From: Clonostachys chloroleuca | Lineage: Eukaryota; Ascomycota; Sordariomycetes; Hypocreales; Bionectriaceae | Assembly (NCBI GenBank): GCA_037952775.1 | Contig: JBANAY010000003.1 | Span: 12,276,001 to 12,340,000 of the forward strand | Reading direction: 5' to 3' | DNA: 64,000 nt | Part shown: one piece after another, positions 21,158 to 33,125 of the stretch | Layout: each line of letters opens with the position of its first letter | How positions within the stretch are numbered: the stretch's first letter is position 1 | Position numbers and translations under genes: made by a program | The notes under the pieces: model-generated | Told to the model about the DNA's origin: nothing | The model's input: the letters and a program-made list of their open reading frames with translations, nothing else | The model's database searches: none

Positions 21158-22944
21158 GTTTGTGTGAAGAGGAGGGGAGTAGATGTCGAAGTTCGAGGAG
21201 AAGAATGGAGGGGAGGCGGAAAGAAAAGGAAACGAGGGCGAGGACGGCTGTCTCGGTCAACTCCGGGTAAGACGAACTGTGACTGTAATATGCGGCGTGA
21301 GGGGTGGTAGGTCGTTAGATGAGAAAGAGGAGAGGTCTTCCGTGCTCGCGATGGAGGTGCTCTAACTTCTGGACAAGGCGTTGTTGTGAGCATGAGGGCG
21401 GTATAACGCCAATGGCTATCGCAAAACTTACCTTGGAAGAGAAACGATGCGCGAGGGCTAATTTGGTGAGGAGACTGAGCTTTCTCTAACTTGTATTTTG
21501 ATAGCGCGATTGAAGCTGTAATGACGGTCTTCTAACTAGCCTGCTGCTGGGGCTTGGGATCGGACAGTAGAGGCAGTCTGGAGGTAAGGAGGATGGAAAA
21601 GATAAGCCAGGGCAGCGGCAGAGACAGTGGTGATGATCCGGTGATTTAGGATTTCGCGACGGCTAGTCTCGTGTCACAAACCTAGAGCCTCGCACCCAGG
21701 GCCAGATGGTTTATTAGGGTGTGGTGCGATGTGTGGACGGTCGATCATCCATGCCTTGGGCCATGGGCCGCAAGTGGTGTGTGCCTCGGCTTCGGCTCAG
21801 GGCGGTGACGTACCGTCGCGCTGGCCCGGGCTGGTCCTCGCGGCATTATTCTGGGGTTCTGTCTCGAACCCCAGGGCCCACCACCCACTACGAGCACCCG
21901 AGCTTAAGGGCTCCCGGGCGGTTTTAGGGAGCCTAAGCCTGGGGTTCCACGGGCCAACAGCAACAGCTAACCTGTAGTGAACTCCCCCAGGGTCAGGCAC
22001 TTAAAGCCCCTGGAGAAGGTTACACATAAATGCACTCCGTCTCCGTTCATGGTTGGAGAATGCCAAGATTCTTCACCCAGGGAAACTAAAGTGCCATCGC
22101 ACCATCGACCATGTATTGTCCTCCTCCGAGATTCGGTTCCTTTCTAGCCCCGATGGTTGTACCACAGGTCTTAAACCACAGCCGCCTGCCCCTCAAGAAT
22201 CTACCGGACTACCGGCCACTAGCCGTCCCAACTCCCGACACACACAGATTTCTGCATGCGAGATGGAACCTAAATCCTAGCCGAGATCTGCCTGTGGCCT
22301 GCCAATCTGTACTTCCGCCCGTCTGTCGGCCCATCGTGCATGAAGGTTCGCCGTGGGACCAAATCTTTGTTGGGACCGTAATGTACAACCGCCCTTATAA
22401 TAATCATATGAAGAATGACCCCTTCAGTTTCCGCCGCAAGACATCATGTCATCTGGCTCTGGGGAATGATTGACCCACCATGTTCCCGCTTTCACATGTG
22501 AAGCAGTCTCAGTAAACGCCTCATATAATTAACACGACAGAGGAAATGACAACCAGCTAGAACGATTGACATGTGCCTTCATGTAGTGGGATGGCCCGCT
22601 AAAATAAATACCTACTACAGCTGCTTGACAAAGGGGTCACCCTGGTGTTACGAATGAAAACTTGAGTGTTCCTTGTCGCACCGGACACTTCATTCTATCA
22701 CTGTGAGCTTGAGTATATATGTACATACAATGACAGTATCTCTAAAACACCTTCAACCACTGACTTCAGTCGAGAATGCCTTATTTCTGCAATATTAGTT
22801 CTCAAGTATGCAACCCCCACATCTATCCTGCCCTTCGCTAACAGATGAAAACTTTGTCCAATATGCCTAATGATCCAAAGGCACCTGATCCAAGATGGGG
22901 CAGCTTATTGAATACACATGTTGCTGAGCCACAAAATCCCTCCT
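21158..22944. other. Intergenic region with GC-rich hairpins
   Basis: The promoter side of the carrier gene occupies 21158-21660. At about 21750-22020 there is a GC-rich block with short inverted repeats. No coding unit is supported, and the remainder to 22944 is unremarkable. Confidence 0.5.
21851..21939. repeat. Cluster of short GC-rich inverted repeats
   Basis: CTGGGGTTC at 21851-21859 pairs perfectly with GAACCCCAG at 21866-21874 across a 6-nt loop. Just downstream, GGCTCCC and GGGAGCC pair across about 11 nt, and CTGGGGTTCC recurs. Such packed hairpins could be a structured RNA, a mobile-element remnant or chance in GC-rich DNA. Confidence 0.4.
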
Positions 22945-24683
22945 CTAAAATGGTTTTGGTGTTGATGGAAGATTCAATGCTCGCCCTCTCGTGCACCAGC
23001 AACTGTTGTCTCCTTCTCTTTCCACCTGCACAATCGCAACAACGCCTTCTTTCTGCAAGTAATCCAGGACACGTTCTTTTACATCGTTGAGAGATGCATT
23101 CTTAGCAGCAACAACATGTACAACTCCCTCCAAGCTCCACCCGGCATCGGTTCCTGTTCGATCGCATATCCAAAATTTGGGCGCCGCATAGCTGACGACA
23201 CCGCGTTGATTCAAAATCCCACCCAATGTGTTTCGAAGATTGTATTCTGTCGTCTCTGGCACGCTCAGCAGAAGCCTTTTCGCACATGACATGACAAGTG
23301 GCTTCGAAGAAAGAAAGATCAGCGCGGCAATGAAACATGATGCCAGGGGATCCCAACCAGCCCAACCCCAAAAACTCGTTAAAATTGTTGATACAATGAC
23401 AGATACGCTACCAAGTGTATCTGCCAGGACATGAAGGTAAATACCATGCATGTTCTCGTTGTCATGGTCATGGTCATGTCCATGATTGTGACCACCGTGG
23501 GAGCTGCATCCATGGTCATGTCCGTGATCGTGGGAATGTTCATGCCCATGTCCATGTCCATGGGAATGATCGTGGCCATGATGGTGATGATGGCCAAAAG
23601 CCATCATACCCACCATATTTACAGCCAGGCCAAGGCTGCTCACGACAAATAACTCGCCGAGACGCTTGGTTTTTGTCCCTTCCCAAAGCCGCTCAAAGGC
23701 TTCAAAAGCAATCTCAAGACTCAAGAGCCTTCAGAGCCATCAGTCAGCCACGTCAACACAATGCAAGGTGTCTTTCGATCAGTACTCACATCAACAGAAT
23801 GCCATTTGCGAAGCCACTGAGGGTCTCAATTTTGCCAAAGCCATACGGAAATCTCTGGCTTGGGGGCCACTTGCTCATCACTGCGGCCACCAGCCCTACA
23901 AGAAGCGCCACGCAATCAAAGAACATGTGAATACTGTCGCTGAGAAGACCGAGAGAATCGGTAAGGTATCCGTAGAACGCCTGGACAATCATGAACGAAA
24001 AATTTAGGCTGCAAAAAGTTAGTCCTCGTTTGCTCGCCTTGATTGAGAACGTCAACCTACACCATGAAGTAGAAGATCCGCCTGGAATCTTTCTCTGATA
24101 CAATTGCATGCAATAATGAAAACCTGGCTGTATGTGGGAGAATAAGCTTTGTGAAGAGAGAGCGTTCCGAATTTTGCTCTTGGGCCAAGCCGTGGGGGTG
24201 ATAGTGGTCATGGTCATGTTTATGATCGTGGTCGTGGTCGTGGTCATGGTGATGATGATGATGATGATGATCGTGGCCGTGGCTATGGTCGTGGTCGTGG
24301 TGATCGTGGTTCCCATGGTCGTGAGTGTGCTGTATCGGCGGCGCATATGGCGTGCTAACAGTATCAGGTCCTGGGGTGAGGATGCTCTTTCCGCCAGCCG
24401 TCGTTTCTCTTTTCCACCCTGCCATCTTGTCTAATGCTTGCGGGCGTGATCTCCTGCTGGCAAATGTAGCCTCGGAGTTGGATACCTGGGAGTCCGTTCT
24501 CCCGTGCGAATGGGTATGTTCATGACTGGATTCCTCGTGGGATTCCAGTTGCGGGTTCAGCCCGCCGTTGGACATCGACGACTTCCATGAACCGATCGAT
24601 GCCTTCGATCTCGAATGCGAATGTAGTGGATTCTGGTGTGCGTGGGGCAGAGTTGACGACGGGAGGGCATATGACGATGTCAT
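22945..24683 (-). CDS. CDF-family zinc transporter (Msc2/ZnT5-7-like)
   Basis: Three exons: 24683-24061, 24008-23790 and 23728-22945, giving 541 aa. Introns use GTAGGT and GTGAGT donors and both junctions keep frame. The N-terminal 150 aa or so are hydrophilic and end in a striking His/Asp block (HDHHHHHHHHDHDHDHDHKH region). Membrane segments follow. Two HXXXD metal sites sit in the helices expected for CDF transporters: SDSIHMFFDC and YLHVLADTLGS. A second His-rich loop lies between helices IV and V (FGHHHHHGHDHSHGHGHGHE). The SDSIHMFFDC form matches the branch with yeast Msc2 and animal ZnT5/7, which load zinc into the ER/Golgi. The His-rich cytosolic loops probably capture Zn2+. Localisation and partner (a Zrg17-like subunit) are inferred from the family. 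Confidence 0.93.
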
Positions 24684-25848
24684 GGTTGCTATCTCTCGGA
24701 GCAGGAATGCTGCCCGACGCGGGCCGACGGCTCAGACTTTGAGGGGGTCAGGAGGCTGCTGCGCCTAGGAAGGGAGATCCAAAGACTCCCAAAGGATCAA
24801 AACGATCCTCATTAGCCGGAATTCAGTCAGTGTATGACGAACGCGAACGCGTATGCTCTACGCTGGAGGTGAAGCGCACTGTCTCGGGGGTGAGACACCA
24901 GCTTCGGCCGGGCTGGAGGCGACACAGGAGATTGGTTATCCGTGTGACTCGGGCGGCGAGATAGACGGCTTGACGCAACAATTCCCGTGCTGTGGATGCC
25001 TATCCAGATTCCGCGGATAATGAGATGATCCCTGGATGAACGTAGACCGCAATTGTGTGTTTGGAGTTTGAGGAATGACCACGAAGCCCAGGATGGGTGA
25101 AATAAACCTGGGGGGACCTTCCAATTTCTACCGCATGAGGGACCGATCGTGCCTGCTGGTCGCCCCCGAGCTGCTGCAGCTGCAGGGGTAAGAGGGGCTA
25201 GAGGGCGGTCTTGGCACGCCCCCAAGCCCCTGGTGGCCCCGTCCTGCGAAGGCTAGTTAGTTGCTATGATAGCGCCTTCCCAAGGTACGCAGGATCACAC
25301 CTAACCACCATATTACCCAGATCCACGACCACACTCAGCCTGGTTTCATTTGCTGTTTGTGAAGGCCAAGTGAAGGCTTGCGGGAATTCCTCGTAATCAA
25401 TAACAGCCTCCATTTACCTGTTACTGCGCTGTGGGCATAGGTACTGATCGGTCGGGTGTCGCCAATATTGGCACCGTCGTGGATAGGTACAGCGGTAAGG
25501 TTTGTCTGACCATTCTAATCCGCAGATAAATTGTGGGAGTGGTTGGGAAGAGGAAATTCAAATTCATTGTATCATCAAGAAGCGCGAATTATGAGATGAT
25601 TGACCGCGTCGTCGTGCACATTGTTTGGACGTAGTTGTACATGGCCAAGCGTCTGAGCGGGCCGTCGAGCTCCCCAAGATAAGGCCACGCCACCACAATT
25701 TGCCTACCTGGGCAGTTCTCAGAGCTGGCTGGCAACTCCTCTCACTTTGACCCTGCTCAACGAAACCTCCACGGCAGCAACACGCTATCTCAAAATCGGA
25801 TGACCCGCGATCTGGTGGAGTCTGAGGGGGTTGATTGACTTTTCCATC
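24684..25848. other. Divergent promoter region between the zinc transporter and ALG1
   Basis: There are 1.16 kb between two start codons pointing outward. No supported gene or repeat lies here, so it probably holds both promoters. Confidence 0.5.
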
Positions 25849-27399
25849 ATGTGGCCGGCATTCATTTTCTCCGTCATTGCGGGTGGGCTTTTTGTCGTCT
25901 CACTCGCCTACTTCTTCGACACTGCCAAACGCCTAGCTCTCAACAGCATCCCAACCCGGTACACCCCATCAGAGAATCCCAAAGATGATCATATCCAGAT
26001 CATTGTTGTTGGTGACATCGGCCGTAGCCCGCGAATGCAGTACCATGCCATCAGTGTCACGAATCATGGCCGATACGTAGATTTGGTCGGCTATAAAGGT
26101 GAGGGTTCCAAAGTTGCCCGTGAGATCCATCGAATCTTGGGATCTAATCTAAATCATTATAGAGACGGCAAGACACCCTGCTCTTATTGGGAAGGAGAAT
26201 GTTTCGCTATATCCGTTGGCACCATATCCCGAATGGACCATTTGGGGCACCCTGCCTCTGCTCTCGCTGGTATACAAAGTGATTCACCAATTCTGCACAC
26301 TCTTCTACACCCTCATGTATGCCACACCGGCTGCGAAATGGATGATCATACAGGTGAGCACGATTTCTTTGCATGTGGCCCTTTAAACCAGAACTGACTG
26401 ATCCCAGAACCCTCCCTCAATTCCGATCTTCCATGTGGCGCTGATTGTTGCTTGGTTCCGAGGTACCAAGGTCATTGTTGACTGGCACAACTACGGCCAT
26501 ACCCTCATGCGCCAAACTCTTCTCCTCAGGCCCCTGGTACCAGTCTATCGCTGGTATGAGAAGGGCTTTGGTCGCCATCTTGGTGATGTGAACCTGTCAG
26601 TCACAGATGCTATGAACCGCCAGCTCAAAGGGCCAGGTTTCCGAATCAAGAAACCCATCTTCACTTTACACGATCGGCCAGCTCAAGTATTTCAACCCAT
26701 TATATCCCCGAAGAAGCGTCTTGACTTCCTTCGTGGCTTGCCCGAGACCCAGAAGGAGGCGCAGAGCATTGTCGACGGATCGCTTCGGCTTATAGTCAGC
26801 AGCACATCCTGGACTGCCGACGAGGACTTTGGCCTGATGCTTGATGCTCTGATGGAGTATGCTGAATCTCTGCGGGGCGAAGCGTCAACAATTGATAGCC
26901 CCCTCCGATCCTGGCCATCATTACAGGCAAGGGGCCACAGAAACAGCCATACTTGGATAAAATCAAGGAGCTCACGGACCAAGGCCGGCTGCCTGGGATC
27001 CGCATCATCACCGCCTGGCTCTCTACCCGAGAGTACGCCTTGCTCCTCGCCTGCGCTGACCTCGGAATCTGCCTTCATATGTCCAGTTCTGGCGTTGACC
27101 TGCCAATGAAGGTGGTGGACATGTTTGGGGCCGGTCTCCCTGTGGCAGCATATTCCGCATATGAGAGTTTTGGTGAGCTCATTAAGGAGGGCGTGAACGG
27201 GTGTGGGTTTAAGACTTCCAGTGAACTTAAAGAGGTCCTCCAACGTCTTCTAGGGGTACACGGTACAGAAGAATTGGCGAGGCTCAAGGCAGGGGCAATT
27301 AGTGAGGGAAGTATAAGGTGGGAAGAGACATGGAATAGCGTGGTTGGTCGCATTCTTGAGTTTGTTGGGGATGACCAGAACCAAAATAAAAGAGCATGA
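25849..27399 (+). CDS. ALG1: Chitobiosyldiphosphodolichol beta-mannosyltransferase Alg1, with apparent 1-nt frameshift
   Basis: Exons 25849-26098, 26163-26353 and 26408-27399. The enzyme adds the first mannose from GDP-Man to GlcNAc2-PP-dolichol on the cytosolic ER face (GT33 family). The N-terminus is a membrane anchor (MWPAFIFSVIAGGLFVV). Then come VVVGDIGRSPRMQYHA, the conserved VIVDWHNYGHTLM block, SSTSWTADEDFG, and in the C-terminal half IIAWLS-type and LPMKVVDMFGAGLPV motifs. The start is the ATG at 25849; an upstream in-frame TTG is ignored. The frame breaks at a run of five C (26899-26903): upstream reads ...EASTIDSP, while the conserved continuation PPILAIITGKGPQKQPYLDK is in another frame. 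One more C would join them and makes 1434 nt (477 aa), a normal Alg1 length. No GT-AG pair can explain the switch. It is probably a sequence error, since ALG1 is essential. Confidence 0.92.
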
Positions 27400-27658
27400 T
27401 GTAATTTTAGAAGGCCGAGGCCTTGTGTATAAAGTAGAAACGACACATTTACACTATTTGGTGTCATAATATACTTGTGAGAACGCTGAACTCGGGAACG
27501 TTCTCATGACGAGTCCTTTTAAATGATCAGGTGCCCGGGCACTCATTCCAGATAGGATTGTTCGCAAACGCCTTGTGTCCAAGAAACGCCAGAAATATAT
27601 CACTTCGGAAACAGGTATTTCTTATCTGTATTCCAGGCTCATCTGCCGGGTTGATAAC

Positions 27659-28272
27659 TTAGTCCTCACCGAGACTTTCCCTCACACACTTCCGGCATTT
27701 CCTCCTGAAATCTTTATGTTTGCCCTCTCTCTCCTCGCGTAGTAGCCTGGCCGCCTCGACGTTTGCGGGACTCTCGTCGTTGGGACTGTGAAACAGACTG
27801 ATTGTGCTCAATAAAATCGTCTCCGGAGTCTGGACCGGGCTCCAACGCTCTGAGGCCTGCTCGTATCCGTACTGGTCCTCCTCGGGCGGGTGCAAGATGG
27901 ATATGCACAGTTTGCCGTTCTCGTAGATATTCGGGTGGAAGGGGATCGGCGTTTGGAAGGTCAGCGTTGGGGGCATGAGCGGGTATGTTTCTGGGAAGAC
28001 CAGCTTGGCGCGGAAGTTGCCTCCTGCATCACTCGGGTGGTTAGCTGCGGTTCGAACGCGCGCGCGGCACATATGAGGACGTGTTGGGGATGAAGACGCA
28101 GAGACGAACCTCCGTAGTATTTACAATCGTCATTGATCATGAGCATGACCTCCCACTCAAAGAAATTGCTGTCGCTGACCAGACCGCACGAGATGCCAGG
28201 CAGGTCCTTGCTCTTCTGCATCTCTTTGAGTTGGCGTCGTAGCAACGAGCCTGTGGCGGAAGTTGCGCTCAT
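27659..28272 (-). CDS. Ubiquitin-conjugating enzyme E2 (Ubc7/Ubc15/UBE2G class)
   Basis: Two exons: 28272-28110 and 28023-27659, giving 175 aa. The intron donor is GTTCGT and the acceptor GCAG, splitting a Gly codon. The UBC fold covers almost all of the protein. The N-terminal helix is SLLRRQLKEMQKS, and FEWEVMLMINDD and FPETYPLMPP follow. The active-site region is HPNIYENGKLCISILHPP with the catalytic Cys after GKL. Behind it is the acidic loop insertion (EEDQYGYEQASERWSPVQT) typical of the Cdc34/Ubc7/Ubc15 class, then SPNDESPANVEAARL. It should accept ubiquitin from E1 and pass it to RING-type ligases. The acidic loop suggests K48-chain activity (family inference). I cannot separate Ubc7 from Ubc15 orthology by eye. 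The chosen Met is supported by similarity of the N-terminal helix to the family; a Met 21 codons upstream is less likely. Confidence 0.92.
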
Positions 28273-28749
28273 GGCGAGGGAATCGGAGGTCTGCCGGTTC
28301 AACAAAATAGGTTTCCAAAATGGAATGACGGGCAAGGTTCGTTCGAGTTTCCCAGTTCCCAGCCCCGTCCAGAATCAAGAGCTGCACGGCAGAACCTATT
28401 TCTTTCGGTCAACCTTATGGTGGGGGTGCGGATGGAACTTCACCATCTGGGGTGCACCGAGAAGCGGGGCAGCGGGACACCATTCCGCGTTTGACGCCAT
28501 TCGTTTGGTTGCATGGGGGAGTGAGCCGAGCAAGCATGCAGCAGAAGCTCTGGGCTATCAACCTACGCATGAAAGCTGTGTTTGTTCTACTTCGTAGTTC
28601 CTTGCTCTGGGGCTAAGGCCGGGTGGATTTATTGAGTGCAGGATGGTAATGAAAGATCCAATTAGGTAGGTAGGTCATATATTCTGGTCTGAGTCGCCAG
28701 GAAATAGGCGTGGGTATCATAAAAAACTAAACAATATATGCTTCCCTCA
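28273..28749. other. Intergenic between E2 and SNU23
   Basis: Holds the E2 promoter side and the SNU23 3' flank. A TAGG tandem motif lies at 28663-28675. No gene is seen. Confidence 0.5.
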
Positions 28750-29524
28750 TCATTTCTTCGAAGAACCGAACCCCGAAATGCCCATTTGGGCGAGCATGTC
28801 ATCCTCGTCGTGTTCCCCTTCTATTCTCACATCATCACCGTACTCGGTTTTGATCTTTTCCGCCTCTTCCTTTGCCACTCGTTTCTTTTCCGCCTCGTCC
28901 CTCCTCTTCTTTCTTTTCTCCTCAAGCTCCTTCTCCCTCTCCTCCTCCCGTAGCTGTAGTCGTTCGTCCAAAGTCGTCACTCTTTCCTTTTCCAACTCTT
29001 CCCTTTTACGGATGTAGAAGTCTATTCGCTCGCGAACTTCTTCGACGGTTGCTCGCTTGACTTCAGTGGTTTGGCCCGTATTGATCAAATGTTGAGGCGT
29101 GTTGAGATGCTGTTATTGTTTGATGTTAGCGAGACTGCTATAGCACACCATCGGCTACTCAAGCCCTTACCTCTACGTATGAAATGTTGTCCTTGAACGT
29201 CAAATCACAGGACTCGCAGTAGAATCCAGCACCTCGCCCTCGCTTCCCTACACCTGCGCCCGCAGGCACCAGCTGTGTCTTTCCAACCTGCGCACTCAGG
29301 TCGAGCACATTCCGTCGTGCCGTCGTGAATGTCTCGTCGCCAGTCAATGGTTTGTGATACTTCTTCCCGGCGACTTTCGCCTCCCATCGTGCCTTGGACT
29401 CTTCTTTCTCTCTTGCCTCTCGCTCCTTGGCTTTGGCAGCGTATTCGTCGAGGTCGTAATTCTTGCGAAAGTCGGTGTCGCTGGCAGCTTGGCCGTACGC
29501 GCTACCATTCTTTGAATCCCCCAT
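28750..29524 (-). CDS. SNU23: U4/U6.U5 tri-snRNP C2H2 zinc-finger protein Snu23
   Basis: Two exons: 29524-29171 and 29109-28750, giving 237 aa. The intron (GTAAGG...ACAG) splits the zinc finger, leaving FYCESCDLTFKDNISYVE on exon 1 and HLNTPQH on exon 2. That gives C-x2-C-x13-H-x5-H, the matrin/U1-type finger of this family. The N-terminal part has DTDFRKNYDLDEYA with a charged KAKEREAREKEE helix, and LTGDETFTTARRNVLDL, all typical of Snu23/ZMAT2. The C-terminal half is a long charged coiled coil (ERIDFYIRKREELEKE and RKKRRDEAEKKR). The protein works in the nucleus in pre-mRNA splicing, joining the spliceosomal B complex. It is divergently paired with DPH5 across 347 bp. Confidence 0.95.
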
Positions 29525-29871
29525 CGTAGCTCAGACTTGCCCCAAATTGCAACAAGACTTGTGTAAAGTCACTTGAGCCGGTGTCTCTTTAGCGGTAGAA
29601 GTGTTTGTGTGCTGGCGTGTTTGATGGATGGATCCAATTGCTTGTGGAAGCTGTCGCAGCGCGCCTGGAAAAAGTTCGACGGGAAATCGCCAGCCTGACG
29701 TTCCGCGTTCGTGCCAGTTACAGGGATGTGCTTGGTGGGAGCGCTAGAAGTACCCCGCCGTGGGGCACATTAAAACTTTCCAAATCGTTTGCACCTTTGC
29801 GATATCTTTTTTTTGGTCCCTTCCTCGATTGCGCGTCCATTCTAAACAGGTTGAACTGAAAAGGAAGAAGA
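29525..29871. other. Short bidirectional promoter region (SNU23 / DPH5)
   Basis: 347 bp separate two outward-facing start codons. The sequence is unremarkable and must hold both promoters. Confidence 0.55.
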
Positions 29872-30844
29872 ATGTTGTACCTTGTCGGGCTCGGTCTCTC
29901 CGATGAGACGGACATCACCGTCAAGGGCCTTGAGGTTGTCAAGAAGGCCTCCAGAGTCTACCTTGAGGCCTACACCAGTATCCTCCTGGTCGACCAAGCT
30001 GTTCTGGTAGGTATCGCAAATTTAGCGGAGTTTTTCAAGGAGCTAACGCTGACTTCTAGTAGGAGAGGTACTATGGAAGGTCAATTGTGGTCGCCGATCG
30101 TGAAATGGTTGAGTCCAACAGTGACGAGATCCTGCGCAATGCCGAGAACGAAGATGTGGCTTTCCTTGTCGTCGGAGATCCCTTTGGGTAAGTCGTACCA
30201 AAACAGATAGTTGTGGCATTCAAAATCTAATAACTCCCCATAGCGCAACAACCCATACGGATATTGTTCTCCGAGCCAAAGAGTTGAATATTCCTGTCAA
30301 GACCGTCCCGAATGCCTCGATCATGTCAGCAATTGGAGCATGTGGCCTCCAACTTTACAATTTCGGACAGACTGTGTCCATGGTGTTTTTCACAGACTCG
30401 TGGAAACCCTCATCCTTCTACGACAGAATCAAGGAGAACCGGTCGATCGGTCTGCATACTCTGGTACTTGTCGACATCAAAGTCAAGGAGCAAAGTTTAG
30501 AAAACATGGCAAGGGGAAGGTTGATATACGAACCACCCAGATACATGACTGTGGGGCAATGTGCGCAGCAAATGCTTGAGATCGAGGACGAGCGAAAGGA
30601 AGGCGTCTACTCTCGCGACAGTCTCGCGATAGGTGCTGCTCGTGTGGGTGGTAAGACAGAGAAGTTTGTTTCAGGCACGCTGGAGGAACTTTGCTATGCC
30701 GACGAAGCGCTGGGACCCCCTCTACACAGCCTTGTCCTTCTCGGCAAGAGGGCCCATGAATTGGAGCACGACTACGTGAGACAGTTCGCGGTTGATAAGG
30801 ACAAGTGGGACACATTGTTCAAGGCCAATTATGGCCAACATTAG
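29872..30844 (+). CDS. DPH5: Diphthine methyl ester synthase Dph5
   Basis: Three exons: 29872-30006, 30063-30187 and 30244-30844, giving 286 aa. Donors are GTAGGT and GTAAGT; the first acceptor is a double TAGTAG, and only the second AG keeps frame. The enzyme is the SAM-dependent methyltransferase of diphthamide synthesis on elongation factor 2, acting in the cytosol. It belongs to the tetrapyrrole-methylase fold: N-terminal [20 protein letters not shown], then [30 protein letters not shown] (SAM-binding loop, spanning an intron), [20 protein letters not shown] and the tail [11 protein letters not shown] with [19 protein letters not shown]. Length and motif order fit yeast Dph5 (300 aa). Confidence 0.97.
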
Positions 30845-30977
30845 AGGGCCAAATTTAAGATACCACATAAATGTTCAAATGAGTTACACGCTATCGTATT
30901 GGGTCATCGTCACCGTCTTGTGTCGGAAATAGAAAGTGAAAGATCCTACTCGAGATATCCGACTTAACACCCCCTTC

Positions 30978-31668
30978 TCACTGATTGACGGCTCGCCATT
31001 GCTGAACCTCCGCAGCACTCAACTCCCTCAGGCTGTTGGGTTGGGCCGGCTTTCCTGTGATCGCACCCGTAGCTACCTCAATCGCACGATTAACCATATT
31101 CTTGGCTGTAAGGGTATATGTCGCCGTGATAGTTTTCACCCGAATGACTCCGATGCGAGGGTCGTTTTCTGAGCCATCATGAACGCCGTCGCCTAGGTCC
31201 CCAAGCCATGCTTTTAAGATTGGGCTGTAGTGATCTTTCACAAAAGCACGGTCTGTGATGACACTCGCGTTGCCCGCAATGGAGGCCCATTCCCCAGATG
31301 AGTTTAGGAACGAGATGTTCACATGCGAATCAACCGCAAGGTCATTTGTCTTCCCTGATTCGGTATTGGTGTGAAATAGCAAGTCAATCCCGCCATTTTC
31401 CTACAAGTAATACACCAATTAGCCCACCCGTGGTTTGTGGTTTAAGGATAAATCAAATGTCTGCCGCGCTTACAGTAGCTGCCAGGGCCATGCATCGTGA
31501 CACGAGATTTTCAGATGTTGCCTCGTGGGTGGTCAACATGCCAAATTTGCTATTGACCATGAATTCTTTCAACTCTTCAACTTTGGTCTTCAAGTCGGGA
31601 TCGGACTTGTTTGCCTGTTTGTAGGGATCGGCAGGCTTGTCGCCGGTGGAAGTGTTGGAGAAAGACAT
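30978..31668 (-). CDS. bli-3: BLI-3-like FMN-binding split-barrel protein
   Basis: Two exons: 31668-31474 and 31400-30978, giving 205 aa. The intron is GTAAGC...TGTAG. The protein belongs to the pyridoxamine-phosphate-oxidase-like split-barrel family (general stress protein 26 type). Visible blocks are KPADPYKQAN, ELKEFMVNSKFGMLTTHE, LVSRCMALAAT, then DLLFHTNTESGKTNDLA, HVNISFLNSSGEWASIAGNA and DPRIGVIRVKTITATYTL. Neurospora BLI-3, a blue-light-inducible protein, has this architecture. Flavin binding and light regulation here are inference. I choose the Met of MSFSNTS because the family starts there; an in-frame Met seven codons upstream is possible. Its 3' end lies only 133 bp from the DPH5 stop (convergent). 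Confidence 0.88.
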
Positions 31669-33125
31669 TTTGGAGTATGAATCATGCAAGATCTTCGGAA
31701 GATGTAGAATTGGGTGAATTAAGCTTGCTGAAGGAACCAGGCGCGTTCATTAAATACACCGAATGGATCTGAGATCACACCTTCAATGAGCTCATTCAGT
31801 ATCATCATTCGGCATTCATGTCATCATAGACTACGATGCTCTCTTTCGGCCGATACCTACCCAATTATCGGCAAGGTCATGACGTCAACCCAATCAAAAG
31901 AAGCTTCCCTTTAAACCGCGTTTTGAATTGAAATCCAAGACACAAGGCAGTATCCTTTTATATTTAGACCAGCTCTGTAGTTCGATTATTTATACTGGAA
32001 GCTATCCTAGGACAGAATCACAGAGCAGCCGGTGCTGTCAGTATCGTTCCTCCCCACTCTAAGTTGAAGCAAGTTAGTTAGGTAGGTGCTAAGGTAGATT
32101 AAATTCAGCTCTAGGAACGAGTGCATAAGACGTGTTTGTGCATCAGCTCCGCATCTCCTGGAGACCGGATGAGACATTCATCACCGCTGATCCCAAACAT
32201 CTCGTTTTACCTTTAGAAAACCGTTTCAGTGCTAATACTTGTATCGCACGCTTCAGCACAGCTTCCTATCTTATCATCATGCTATTTCAGGACTTGGATC
32301 AAGCGCTAGCGTTTGACTTTGGCTTGGGCGGGATCGCATCATGCATGGGGCCCCACAGGGACTCGCCGTGCTAAGCTCTAAATCCTTGGGCAGATCAGCA
32401 GAAGGCACCCTTGGCCTCGGATGGCTCCATCGATTTGATTACTGCATCAACTGGCTGCTCAGATGAAGCTCACCCAAGTGCCGTTGTGAAGTATCCCATC
32501 AATAAGGCTGCAAATGACGAGGTCACGCTCTACCCACTAGGCAAGCAAGTTGGTGTTACTTGGCTGTTTAGTGGAAACGTGATTGCTCCGCCCGTCGGTT
32601 ATGCTGTGCTTGCTACAGTGAATGAGAAACCCCGAGTGCTTACCTTAACTTCTAGCTAACGTGGCCCCTGCCTGCCACCCGCCCATGCACCTCTAAGGAA
32701 GGTGCGCCCGCGGTAGACATCTCAAATAACCAGTGCAGTTACCAAACCCGCCGCTTGCCTCCTACCTACCCAATGCACTGACACCCACACCTAATCGGAT
32801 AAGTACTTAGGCTCCACAAGCCCAAGCCAGCTTCTGCTACGACTTTCTTTTCTCTCATGCAACATATCACCTCTACAAAACGGCTATTGGCGGTGGCTTT
32901 TGATTTATCTGAAAGCTGTCTACGCCTTGGTCTCCCCGCGAGGTGTCGTACAGGAGCACCGCATACCGACACCACCTCGGGTCGCCCCGGATCTCAAGGC
33001 ATCCTCTCGTCATCTTCTGCCCCTCCTTGAGGGTTCTGCTCTCATCGAAGAAGCCCGCAATTTTGGCAGCGTCATATTGCGTCAAGTTGAGGATTAATTT
33101 TCAGCTGTAGATAAGCCACATCACC
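31669..33125. other. 1.46-kb divergent intergenic region
   Basis: No supported gene. It contains TAGGTAGGT at 32078-32086 and CCTACCTACCC at 32761-32770. Short open frames at 32130-32660 show no motif and look non-coding. Confidence 0.5.

Noticed and set aside
23430..24330. CAT/CAC-rich repeats as a possible satellite or CRISPR-like array
   Set aside because: They are the codons of the His-rich loops of the zinc transporter, in frame and without spacers.
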